NCBI GenBank assembly: GCA_900552985.1
Contig: USBP01000118.1
Coordinates: forward strand, 1-5,664
Reading direction: 5' to 3'
From: an uncultured Oscillospiraceae bacterium
GTDB lineage: Bacteria > Bacillota > Clostridia > Oscillospirales > Acutalibacteraceae
DNA: 5,664 bases
Part shown: positions 1 through 5,664 of the stretch, one piece after another
How positions within the stretch are numbered: position 1 is the stretch's first letter
How the letters are laid out: every line of letters starts with the position of its first letter
Notes under the pieces: model-generated
What the model saw: the letters and a program-made list of their open reading frames with translations, nothing else
Database searches by the model: none
Told to the model about the DNA's origin: nothing
Translations under genes and position numbers: made by a program

Positions 1-218
1 CCCGCCGCACCGCCGGAACCGGCCTCCGCACCATTACCGTCTGCATTGCCCCCGTCCCAATCCGCCTCCCCCTGCCAGATTTCTGACTGGGCATCCTCCG
101 TATCATCCGGAAGCGTCGGTGTGCCGCTGTGCGACTGCCATAGCATAAAAATCAAAAAAATTGCTATGGCCGCGCATAAAATCACTGTGACGATCACCGT
201 CGAATTTTTCAAACCCAT
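1..218 (-). CDS. Membrane-anchored protein of unknown function, N-terminal part only
   Basis: The gene starts at ATG 218-216 and stays open to the left edge, giving 72 codons. The start is supported by AGGAAAG at 227-233, 8 nt upstream. The protein begins MGLKNSTVIVTV. Residues about 7-28 form one hydrophobic helix, followed by WQSHSGTP. After that comes an acidic, Gly/Ala/Asn-rich stretch (QGEADWDGGNADGNG, then AEAGSGGAAG) that looks like a disordered extracellular linker. A short positively charged start, one helix and a low-complexity linker are the usual look of a bitopic envelope protein or an uncleaved signal anchor, whose functional domain would lie beyond the left edge. No family can be assigned from this part. 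It is divergent from the ceramidase-like gene and shares the 219-493 intergenic region with it. Confidence 0.72.
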   Translation of the reverse strand, partial: MGLKNSTVIVTVILCAAIAIFLIFMLWQSHSGTPTLPDDTEDAQSEIWQGEADWDGGNADGNGAEAGSGGAA

Positions 219-226
219 CCACACTT

Positions 227-233
227 CTTTCCT
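227..233 (-). promoter_or_regulatory. Ribosome binding site of the left-edge membrane protein
   Basis: AGGAAAG on the minus strand lies 8 nt before ATG 218. This fixes the start used for the partial gene. It argues against the longer overlapping minus-strand frame that begins near 396, which is in another register. Confidence 0.6.
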
Positions 234-280
234 GCCGTTCCTCCATCCCGCAGAAAAAACCTCCCCGCAGGATATCTTTC

Positions 281-296
281 ATGATAAGCATATCAT
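281..296. repeat. Short inverted repeat ATGATA-AGCA-TATCAT
   Basis: Two perfect 6-bp arms flank a 4-bp centre in the leader of the left-edge minus-strand gene, about 63 bp from its start codon. It could be an operator half-site pair. The minus-strand TATCAT/TATGAT here could also serve as a weak -10 element. Nothing beyond the symmetry supports either reading. Confidence 0.25.
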
Positions 297-423
297 AAAA
301 GCAACGGAAAGGGAACCGGCCCGCGGCAATTTCCAATGCAAAGAATCCCTTTGGGCTCTCAAAGCTACCCTGCGCAGCTGATCTCCTCCGTCTCATTGCC
401 AGCGTTTTTCTTTCAATCTTCTA

Positions 424-452
424 TTGTGTCCTTCCTCTGCATGTGATATAAT
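424..452 (+). promoter_or_regulatory. Sigma-A type promoter for the ceramidase-like gene
   Basis: The -35 element TTGTGT (424-429) is followed by a 17-bp spacer and a perfect TATAAT -10 box (447-452). The box is preceded by TG one base upstream (444-445), giving the extended -10 form TGATATAAT. Transcription would start near 458-460, leaving a leader of about 35 nt before the GTG at 494. This is the best promoter visible in the window. Confidence 0.65.
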
Positions 453-457
453 TATAT
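446..457. repeat. 12-bp perfect palindrome overlapping the -10 box
   Basis: ATATAATTATAT reads the same on both strands, so TATAAT occurs on the plus strand at 447-452 and on the minus strand at 456-451. The minus-strand copy could drive the divergent left-edge gene through a leader of about 230 nt. However, no good -35 element lies 16-18 bp upstream on that strand. It could also be an operator. The symmetry itself is certain; any function is inferred. Confidence 0.45.
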
Positions 458-478
458 TGAGTTGATAAATTCAAATTA

Positions 479-485
479 GAAAGGA
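479..485 (+). promoter_or_regulatory. Ribosome binding site deciding GTG 494
   Basis: GAAAGGA lies 8 nt before GTG 494. The in-frame ATG at 485 overlaps this site and would have no spacing, so GTG 494 is the likelier start of the signal peptide. By contrast, nothing resembling a ribosome binding site precedes the TTG at 604 where the long downstream frame opens. Confidence 0.65.
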
Positions 486-493
486 TGATCGCC

Positions 494-607
494 GTGAAAA
501 AAAAGCTTCTGCGCCTGCTATCCATTTTGATGGCTGTGCTTTTGCTATGCACGGCGGGAGCCCCTGCCCTGCATGCAGCAGCTCCTGTATATCGCTGTAG
601 CGCTTGA
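494..607 (+). pseudogene. Signal-peptide end of the ceramidase-like gene, cut off by a frameshift
   Basis: This is a 37-codon frame from GTG 494 to TGA 605-607. It begins (M)KKKLLRLLSILMAV, continues with LLLCTAGAPALHAAAPVYRCSA, and stops. It is a textbook Sec signal peptide: a tri-lysine start, a hydrophobic core of about 14 residues, and an Ala-rich end with likely cleavage after AAA (residues 28-30). The Cys at residue 19 is preceded by LLL and is not a proper lipobox. The stop TGA overlaps a TTG (604-606) that opens the long ceramidase-like frame one register away. That downstream frame is closed upstream by TAG 598-600, so the two readings can only be joined between about 601 and 607. 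One missing base there would give a continuous secreted protein. The break may be a real mutation, a sequencing error, or true TTGA coupling. Confidence 0.6.
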
Positions 608-2208
608 GATACCCGGCCGCCACCAGTACGGGCGGCGGGTTAGATACTTCCTCCAAGTGGCTGGCGCCGCTTGAGCATTTGCACTGGCCTGCCTCTGTAG
701 AGGATTGCGGCGAAATGCTCAAACGCGTTTTATGTGATTATGTCGATCTGATTCTGGATCTCCTGCTTCGGGTCATCCTGTATTTTATGCCGGATGTCGG
801 CTGGCCGGAGCTCTCGGAATATCAGCCCACACAATTCTTCCCAGGAGACGCCTCGTTTCTGGATACCCCGGCAGAGGGCGCTCAATGGAACCTTGGCTAT
901 GCCAAAGCGTCGCTTCTCACCGGCGGCGAAACGGATGGCAAGCACTACCACGCGGGCGGTTTTTCTTTCCCCGCGGAGCCAGTCACCAAAATTCTGGATG
1001 ATCAGGCAGTGCGCGTCATCTGCCTGAGCGATGGCAGCGGCCGTGGGGTGAAGGCCTTTGTTACACTGGACAGCTATGGGATTTCTTTGACCGATGTGCG
1101 GGAAATCCGCTCCAGGCTCGCCTCTTTTGCACAGGAAAACGGCATTGACGCAATCAACGTCGCAGCTGTTCATCAGCACAGCTGTATCGACACGTTGGGG
1201 CTCGGAGGAGACCCGCTTCGCATGCTGATTGGAAATGCATTGATTACCAAATACCAATGGAATCTTCCTATCTATAACGGTAAAAACACTGCGTTTATGG
1301 AAAACCTCTTTCAGGTCACCGCAGAGGCAGTCAGGCAGGCCTATGCTTCTATGGAACCCGGCTCTCTCTATGTCTCCCAGACCGACGTGTCGGCATATAT
1401 GCGGGATAAACGGGAGCCTGAGGTGTTCGACCCCTATATGACGCGCCTGCGCTTTTGCCCGGAGGACGGCAGCCGGGAAACCTGGATCGTCAATAGCGCC
1501 ATACACCCTACCACCTTTGGCACCCAAAGCACAGAGATTAGCTCCGATTTCCCATACTATATGGAGCAAACCGTCAACCAGAAAGCCGATGCAAACTTCA
1601 TTTTCTTCCAGGGGGCAGAGCTTGGCATCACTGCGCAACGGCAGTCAACCGACAGGGAAGGAAATACAGCGTTGGAAAATGCAAAGGCCTATGGCGCCCG
1701 CCTGGGTGAAATTCTCTGTGGTATCAACACGGCGGAGGAAACAGAGCTCTCTCCCCTGCTTAACCTGCGTATCCGTGAAATCACCATTCCGGTGGATAAC
1801 CAAATCCTTGTGCTGGCAGCAAAAGGGCAGGCCGTCAACAATGTGGCGGTCAAAACGGAAGAGGGCGTCAGTGTTGTAACGGAGATTGGCTATCTGGAGC
1901 TTGGGGATACGCTTTGCGTACTGCTGATCCCAGGCGAAATAGCGCCGGAATTGATCTATGGCGGCTGCCTTTCGGCCAGCCAGTCATGGAGCGGGGAAGA
2001 CTGGCCCTTCGCTCCGCTGACGCAGAGCGTACCGGAGAGGCGCATGCTGGTATTTGGGCTGACAAACGACCAGGTTGGCTATATTTTACCGGACAATGAC
2101 GTTTGCAGCATCATCTCCGGTGTAAATGAAGAAGTTGTCTCTATGGGAAAGCGTTCCGGTTCCACCCTCGTCACCCAAATGCAAGCGCTCATTGACAGCA
2201 TAGGATGA
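604..2208 (+). CDS. Neutral/alkaline ceramidase-superfamily protein, secreted, frameshifted from its signal peptide
   Basis: This is an open frame of 534 codons, counted from TTG 604. Residues about 43-75 form an amphipathic lead-in (VDLILDLLLRVILYFMPDVGW). The conserved domain follows from about residue 78 to the end. It resembles the N-terminal catalytic domain of neutral/alkaline non-lysosomal ceramidases (PF04734), in a form I associate with Oscillospiraceae. Landmarks in order are DDQAVRVICLSDGSGRG (132-148), the HxHS pair VHQHSCIDTLG (H190, H192), AIHPTT (H301), PGEIAPEL (E445) and NDQVGYILPDND (Y493). The two His regions, the Glu and the Tyr match the zinc ligands of known ceramidases. 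The stretch where those enzymes carry the Ser nucleophile (QGaxGDxSPN type) reads QGAELGIT (336-343), so true ceramidase activity is doubtful. The substrate is unknown; a zinc hydrolase or a non-catalytic relative are both possible. TTG 604 has no ribosome binding site and is probably not the natural start: the signal peptide at 494-604 is one frame away. ATG 715 is an internal alternative that would give a cytoplasmic form, with GAGG 11 nt upstream. Confidence 0.85.
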   Translation: MRYPAATSTGGGLDTSSKWLAPLEHLHWPASVEDCGEMLKRVLCDYVDLILDLLLRVILYFMPDVGWPELSEYQPTQFFPGDASFLDTPAEGAQWNLGYAKASLLTGGETDGKHYHAGGFSFPAEPVTKILDDQAVRVICLSDGSGRGVKAFVTLDSYGISLTDVREIRSRLASFAQENGIDAINVAAVHQHSCIDTLGLGGDPLRMLIGNALITKYQWNLPIYNGKNTAFMENLFQVTAEAVRQAYASMEPGSLYVSQTDVSAYMRDKREPEVFDPYMTRLRFCPEDGSRETWIVNSAIHPTTFGTQSTEISSDFPYYMEQTVNQKADANFIFFQGAELGITAQRQSTDREGNTALENAKAYGARLGEILCGINTAEETELSPLLNLRIREITIPVDNQILVLAAKGQAVNNVAVKTEEGVSVVTEIGYLELGDTLCVLLIPGEIAPELIYGGCLSASQSWSGEDWPFAPLTQSVPERRMLVFGLTNDQVGYILPDNDVCSIISGVNEEVVSMGKRSGSTLVTQMQALIDSIG

Positions 2209-2300
2209 AATAAGGGGGCGGGATATGGTTGTTCCCCTGCGCAGCACGGCCACAGGCCGGCAAATGCTCCACAGAACCGTTTTTCAGATCACAAAGAAAA

Positions 2301-2326
2301 CAGGGCAAAAAGGAAAGGATGCCCTG
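2301..2326 (+). terminator. Weak hairpin after the ceramidase-like gene
   Basis: CAGGGCA (2301-2307) pairs with TGCCCTG (2320-2326), a 7-bp stem with a 12-nt A/G-rich loop, about 90 nt past the stop codon. The following bases (CAATAGGCTTTGTTTCG) are only moderately T-rich, so this is at best a poor intrinsic terminator. No better plus-strand candidate is seen in 2209-2438. Confidence 0.25.
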
Positions 2327-2361
2327 CAATAGGCTTTGTTTCGTTCATGCGCCGGCACAGC

Positions 2362-2400
2362 AAAAAATAACAGCGCCCTGCACAGCGGTGCAGGGCGCTC
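2362..2400 (-). terminator. Intrinsic terminator of the sortase-SpoIID operon
   Basis: A perfect 12-bp GC-rich stem (2372-2383 with 2388-2399) with a 4-nt loop is followed on the minus strand by TTATTTTTT (2370-2362). It lies about 40 nt after the stop codon of the SpoIID-type gene. On the plus strand the hairpin is followed by CTCTCTGCC without a T-run, so it acts mainly on minus-strand transcripts. Confidence 0.9.
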
Positions 2401-2438
2401 TCTCTGCCATTGTGGCATATCATATGATGAAAAGCTGC

Positions 2439-4787
2439 CTAATCCGGAATATAAGTGACCGTAAAGCAATGGGAACGGATATCATAACCCATCACATCCG
2501 CCCGGAAGGCTTGCCCACTGATCGTTTTGGAGCCCACCTGAATGGAGGAGACATAACCCACTGAACTGCTTACTGCCGTGTCGTGCGCTTTGATTTTCAG
2601 CCATTTGGAGGGGTCTCCTGTCAGGGTAATCCCCAACGCGTCCTTCACACGCGCAGCCAACGCATCGCTGGTGATGGTATAGGTAGTCTGATAGCTTGCA
2701 TGGTTTTTATCGCCCGGGCTCGTGCAGCCGCCTTGCAAATACGGATAACCGCTCCCGCCCCAGACAGTGCGCACGTCCGCTGTTTTGCCTGCGGAACAGG
2801 CAAAGAAGGTCGCCAAAATCGGCGTGCCGTTATAGGTCATATATTCACCGAGCACTGCCTCCACCGCCTGCATGGCTCGTGCGGAATATGTGCTGCCAAT
2901 TGCGACGCCCGTCACACGATTTTGCCGCAGGATATAGGTATAGGCAGCCACTGCCTGCGCCTTCAAGGCCTCCAGCTGATAGGAGCCCCCCATCTCTTTT
3001 TCCACGATACGGGCGAGCACCACTTTGGTATCGACCTGTTTGCCATCCACCTCCAGTGTTGCGGGGTAGCGGCTATCTTTTTCCTGTATGGTTACGCCGG
3101 GGAAATAGTGCAGTAGGATTTTCTGATAGTCCCATCCGCTTTTGGCGAATTCATTGGCGCCAAACTGGCTCATCCCCACGCCATGCCCATAGCCATAAAC
3201 TGTGAACACAAATTTCCCACTCATGCCGCTGGGGGAAGCTGGCTGCGTAGCAGGCGGCGTCGTTGTCTCCGGCGGCTGCGTACCCTGGGTTGTGCCGCCG
3301 TTGCCATCCTCCTGCGTCCCGTCAGGAGAAGTGGCGGAGGGGCGCTCCGGCTTTTCCGTTTCCGCAGCCTGCTCTGTCTCCCCACGCCCGCCTGCCTGAA
3401 GTTCCTCCTCCATCGCCTGGGCCACCTCATCCAACAGAGCCTGATCCTCAGCAGCCGGCTCCTCTGTGGAAGGAGCTGTGCCGTCCGGGACAGACGCCGT
3501 ACCCTGCGGCACTGTGCTATCCTGTCTGGTCACCTGGGCGGCATCGGGTTGCGTTTCCGGCTGGGTCTGCTGGACGGCAGCCGCATTCACAGCGGAAAGT
3601 ACCGCTTCCTGTGCTCCAGCCTCACCTCCGCGTAGGAACAGGCCGGTTCCCAGACAGAGCAGAGCGGACAATGTCAGCAGTACGCTTAAAACCGCCGCAA
3701 AGGCTTTCCAATGCGCCGGGCGCTCCTGCTCTTCTAGCGGCTCCCTTCCGTAGGCGCGGGCCTTCTGCCCAACCATCTCATACAGCGCCCGAACGCCGTC
3801 GTCAATCAAAAGGCCGGGATGCTCCTCCGGCTGCGCATAGAGCAGCCGTACCTGCGCGCCGTTTTCATCTGCCACCGCAAGGAGCAGGAAGGTCTCCTCC
3901 CTTCCCTCCTGTTTCACGGTGTATACATTGGTCAGAGCAGCGCCAAACGTTGCCCCTGCCTCCAGCATCGCCTGCCTGGCAAGCTCTGCGGCGTATTGCT
4001 TGGCAGGCTCCTCACCGCGCTCATGAAAGGCACTGCTGTAAATGATCCTTTGGGCGGCGTTAGGAACCCCCTCTGACGCCTCCTGCAAAAATTCCGCTGT
4101 CGGCGTTGCGGCAAAAGCAACGCTCGTGCCGCTGGCGTTGAGCGCCTCAATCGCCAGCGCCGCAGCTTCACGCGCGGTTTTCCGGCTTTCTGGCACGGGC
4201 TCCCGCTCTGTAAGATCCTCTTCTTCCACAAGCGGGCCCTGCGCCTTCTCCGCCCTGGCTGCGTGATTTTCCTCTTCCGGCTCAGGCTGCTGCCCACACG
4301 CACCCTGCAGGCGATCCAGGAATACGCCTGCCTCCGCCTGCAAGATTCCGTCGATCCGGCGATTATCCAAAGGGAGAAAAAGGATCGTCTGCCTCCCGGC
4401 CGTCAGCATAAACCCGGAGAATAGCCCATCTTCCGTTGGGAAGGCCGACGCCTGATCCGGTATGGCCGCATGGCGGGCGAGTTCACCATCCGGAAGAGAA
4501 ACGCCCTTCTGCTGTGCCGCCGCAAGGATTTCCGGGCTTTGGGATGCAGACAGCCCCATCGCCCGCATCAGCTGCTCCTTTGCGTAGAGATAACGGCCCG
4601 GCTCCACAAGCAACAGGATCGTCTGCGCCGATTTTAATGTTTCAGATAAAGTATAAAACAGCTGCTTTGCCGTATCACACCGCTTAAGCTCCGCCTCTTT
4701 ATCTGGCAAAAGCGCAAGGATTTTTTCCTGCGCGGCAGCGCAGGCAGGCACCTGGCCGGCATTGAGAGACAATATCTGCACGCTCAA
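2439..4787 (-). CDS. Membrane-anchored SpoIID/LytB-domain protein with degenerate CinA-like cytoplasmic half
   Basis: The protein has 782 residues, counted from TTG 4787. Residues 1-162 follow the layout of the MoCF/CinA N-terminal domain. This includes a C-terminal part AIPDQASAFPTEDGLFSGF...ILFLPLD (from 108), which parallels the CinA pattern 'vP.GA..l.N..G.apGf...i..LPGvP'. Residues 202-342 resemble the CinA C-terminal domain. The motifs of both are degenerate: VEPGRYLY stands where GGLGPT is expected, FAATPTAE where ESCTGG is expected, and TNVYTVK where TGIAGP is expected. Enzyme activity is therefore unlikely. One membrane helix spans 362-385. A Gln/Thr/Pro/Glu-rich linker (about 402-522) leads to YGYGHGVGMSQFGAN (GHGVGMSQ 534-541) and the SpoIID core (about 577-782). 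The core carries EKEMGG with the presumed catalytic Glu598, then LEALKAQAVAAYTY (606-619) and FFACSAGKTADVRTVWGG. SpoIID enzymes are lytic transglycosylases that cleave glycan strands stripped of stem peptides; here the domain would act outside the membrane. No sporulation gene lies nearby, so a vegetative wall role is equally likely. GTG 4796 would add three residues but overlaps the ribosome binding site. The gene lies 69 nt after the sortase. Confidence 0.9.
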   Translation of the reverse strand: MSVQILSLNAGQVPACAAAQEKILALLPDKEAELKRCDTAKQLFYTLSETLKSAQTILLLVEPGRYLYAKEQLMRAMGLSASQSPEILAAAQQKGVSLPDGELARHAAIPDQASAFPTEDGLFSGFMLTAGRQTILFLPLDNRRIDGILQAEAGVFLDRLQGACGQQPEPEEENHAARAEKAQGPLVEEEDLTEREPVPESRKTAREAAALAIEALNASGTSVAFAATPTAEFLQEASEGVPNAAQRIIYSSAFHERGEEPAKQYAAELARQAMLEAGATFGAALTNVYTVKQEGREETFLLLAVADENGAQVRLLYAQPEEHPGLLIDDGVRALYEMVGQKARAYGREPLEEQERPAHWKAFAAVLSVLLTLSALLCLGTGLFLRGGEAGAQEAVLSAVNAAAVQQTQPETQPDAAQVTRQDSTVPQGTASVPDGTAPSTEEPAAEDQALLDEVAQAMEEELQAGGRGETEQAAETEKPERPSATSPDGTQEDGNGGTTQGTQPPETTTPPATQPASPSGMSGKFVFTVYGYGHGVGMSQFGANEFAKSGWDYQKILLHYFPGVTIQEKDSRYPATLEVDGKQVDTKVVLARIVEKEMGGSYQLEALKAQAVAAYTYILRQNRVTGVAIGSTYSARAMQAVEAVLGEYMTYNGTPILATFFACSAGKTADVRTVWGGSGYPYLQGGCTSPGDKNHASYQTTYTITSDALAARVKDALGITLTGDPSKWLKIKAHDTAVSSSVGYVSSIQVGSKTISGQAFRADVMGYDIRSHCFTVTYIPD

Positions 4788-4795
4788 TCCATACA

Positions 4796-4802
4796 CCTCT
4801 TT
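4796..4802 (-). promoter_or_regulatory. Ribosome binding site deciding TTG 4787
   Basis: AAAGAGG on the minus strand lies 8 nt before TTG 4787. The in-frame GTG 4796 overlaps it. ATG 4792 is out of frame and reads Met-Asp-stop. The TTG start gives (M)SVQILSLNAGQVPA, which aligns naturally with the first strand of CinA-type proteins. Confidence 0.55.
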
Positions 4803-4856
4803 TTCACAAGGTCAATCTCTGTTCCATGCGTGGAATCAGCCGGATGCTATCCCCCA

Positions 4857-5664
4857 TCAGGGCTTCCATTGCCCGGCATCCCGATACGGATTGGAGATTC
4901 CTTTTTGATCGTAATAAATCTGCGGATAGCGCGGGTTTTCATTCTTCACGGCGAGGCTGGTGTCTACAGCCTCGCTCTCGCCCTCCCGCACCAGGCGGGC
5001 CACTACCACAAGGCGCTGCTCGCTCCAATCATAATTACAGGTAGAGAGCGTTAAGATTTTATCCGTCGGCTGAATATCAACGCCGGTTGTATAAAGCTTG
5101 CGCTGATCGATCTCATCGATATACTCCATAAATTTTTCATCGCTGCTCAGGTTGGTAAAAATATAGTTAAAAATATAGCCATTGTCGTGTTGCGCCTCAG
5201 AATTGGTCAAAAACACGGCGTAAACCTTCCATTTATAATCTGCATACAGCGTATTAAACTCAATGACTGGGCTCTTTTGGAAGCCCTCAATGGTCAGATA
5301 ATCCGTCAGCTCCGAAAACTCCTGATCGCCGGAACGCATATGGTGCCCATAAACAATGGTATTGCGATCCAGCTCTTTGACATTGTTTCGGAAATCCAAA
5401 AAAGGATTTCCATAGTCTGTTTCCCGGCCGTAAAAATCAATGTCCAGATACTTCTCGTTATCCTCTGCCTGCACAATGGGGAAGTTAATATATTTCGTAT
5501 TTTCGATCTTCAGCCAGCCCACCATCTCCTGATTCGCAGCGTACAAATCCGCATAGGCCGGATTCATCCCCTCGGGGAACGAGATGTCCGGGTGCTCGGC
5601 CCGGATCGCTTCCCAGGCGCTTTCATCCAGATCCGTCTGCACTTGATCTGCAAGATCCCGATTC
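4857..5664 (-). CDS. srtB: Class B sortase, N-terminus beyond the right edge
   Basis: Sortases are membrane-anchored cysteine transpeptidases on the outer face of the membrane. They cut a sorting signal in surface proteins and join them to peptidoglycan or to pilin subunits. The frame stays open through GTG 5642 to the window edge (NRDLADQ precedes it). The usual N-terminal membrane helix is not visible, so the gene is truncated by the window. Numbering from GTG 5642, the catalytic triad is visible: His100 in NTIVYGHHM, Cys202 in LTLSTC and Arg210 in EQRLVVVARL. The upstream signature NQEMVGWLKIENTKYINFPIVQ (37-58), followed by DNEKYLDIDF, is characteristic of class B, as is the helix-rich insertion around SSDEKFMEYIDEIDQRKLY (166-184). 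About 45 residues follow the last core strand (ending NPRYPQIYYDQKGISNPYRD and a short QWKP tail), longer than in minimal sortases. The SpoIID-type gene follows 69 nt downstream, with no promoter or terminator seen between them. Confidence 0.93.
   Translation of the reverse strand, partial: NRDLADQVQTDLDESAWEAIRAEHPDISFPEGMNPAYADLYAANQEMVGWLKIENTKYINFPIVQAEDNEKYLDIDFYGRETDYGNPFLDFRNNVKELDRNTIVYGHHMRSGDQEFSELTDYLTIEGFQKSPVIEFNTLYADYKWKVYAVFLTNSEAQHDNGYIFNYIFTNLSSDEKFMEYIDEIDQRKLYTTGVDIQPTDKILTLSTCNYDWSEQRLVVVARLVREGESEAVDTSLAVKNENPRYPQIYYDQKGISNPYRDAGQWKP

Noticed and set aside
103..396. 97-codon minus-strand frame covering the left intergenic region
   Set aside because: It is out of register with the clearly membrane-type frame starting at ATG 218, which has a good ribosome binding site. 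The frame itself has no coherent protein character.
590..607. Programmed -1 ribosomal frameshift joining signal peptide and ceramidase-like domain
   Set aside because: The required shift direction fits, but no X-XXY-YYZ slippery heptamer and no obvious stimulatory hairpin lies in the short window where the shift must occur. A missing base is the simpler explanation.
471..722. 83-codon minus-strand frame opposite the signal peptide and frameshift region
   Set aside because: The plus strand here carries a promoter, a ribosome binding site and a signal peptide, all facing right. The antisense frame ends inside that leader and has no supporting signals.
730..1638. 302-codon open frame on the minus strand
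   Set aside because: It is antisense to the ceramidase-like gene, whose plus-strand frame shows family motifs throughout. The antisense translation is rich in Cys, His and Arg and has no recognisable domain or ribosome binding site.
2229..2564. 111-codon plus-strand frame in the convergent intergenic region
   Set aside because: It runs through the strong minus-strand terminator hairpin and into the end of the SpoIID-type gene. Its translation has no domain-like pattern.
3183..4045. Several long plus-strand open frames (up to 260 codons) opposite the SpoIID-type gene
   Set aside because: Their translations are rich in Pro, Arg and Ser, as expected when a GC-rich linker and Ala/Glu-rich coding sequence are read in the wrong direction. 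The minus-strand gene explains the region.
1..5664. CRISPR arrays, tRNA or rRNA genes, insertion sequences
   Set aside because: No spaced direct repeats, cloverleaf-like segments, transposase-like frames or terminal inverted repeats were seen on either strand.

Overview
The window is a moderately GC-rich bacterial segment with Shine-Dalgarno-led genes. All four genes it holds encode cell-envelope or secreted proteins. The protein types point to an anaerobic gut member of the Clostridia, probably Oscillospiraceae/Ruminococcaceae. These types are a class B sortase, a membrane-anchored SpoIID/LytB protein with a CinA-like cytoplasmic half, and a secreted ceramidase-superfamily protein of the kind common in that group. 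The taxonomic placement is inference from family resemblance, not from a search.

Layout. (1) Positions 1-218, minus: the first 72 codons of an unrecognised protein with an N-terminal membrane anchor, running off the left edge. (2) Positions 219-493: a divergent intergenic region. It holds a good extended -10 promoter facing right (TTGTGT-17-TATAAT) inside a 12-bp palindrome that also places a TATAAT on the other strand. (3) Positions 494-2208, plus: a ceramidase-like gene that looks broken by a one-base frameshift. A clean signal peptide with a strong ribosome binding site (GTG 494) stops at TGA 605-607. The main 534-codon frame is open from 601 and has no ribosome binding site of its own. 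(4) Positions 2209-2438: a convergent intergenic region with a strong intrinsic terminator for the minus-strand genes. (5) Positions 2439-4787, minus: a 782-residue protein. It has a degenerate CinA-like cytoplasmic half, one membrane helix, a long disordered linker and an extracellular SpoIID-type domain whose GHGVGMSQ segment sits in front of the catalytic core instead of behind it. (6) Positions 4857-5664, minus: a class B sortase lacking its extreme N-terminus at the right edge, 69 nt upstream of gene 5 and probably in one operon with it.

How they may work together: the sortase attaches or assembles surface proteins. The SpoIID-type protein probably acts on denuded peptidoglycan outside the membrane, with an inactive-looking CinA-type module on the inside. 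The ceramidase-like protein would be exported. The most notable points are the CinA-TM-SpoIID architecture, the circularly permuted SpoIID domain, and the frameshift exactly between signal peptide and mature protein.
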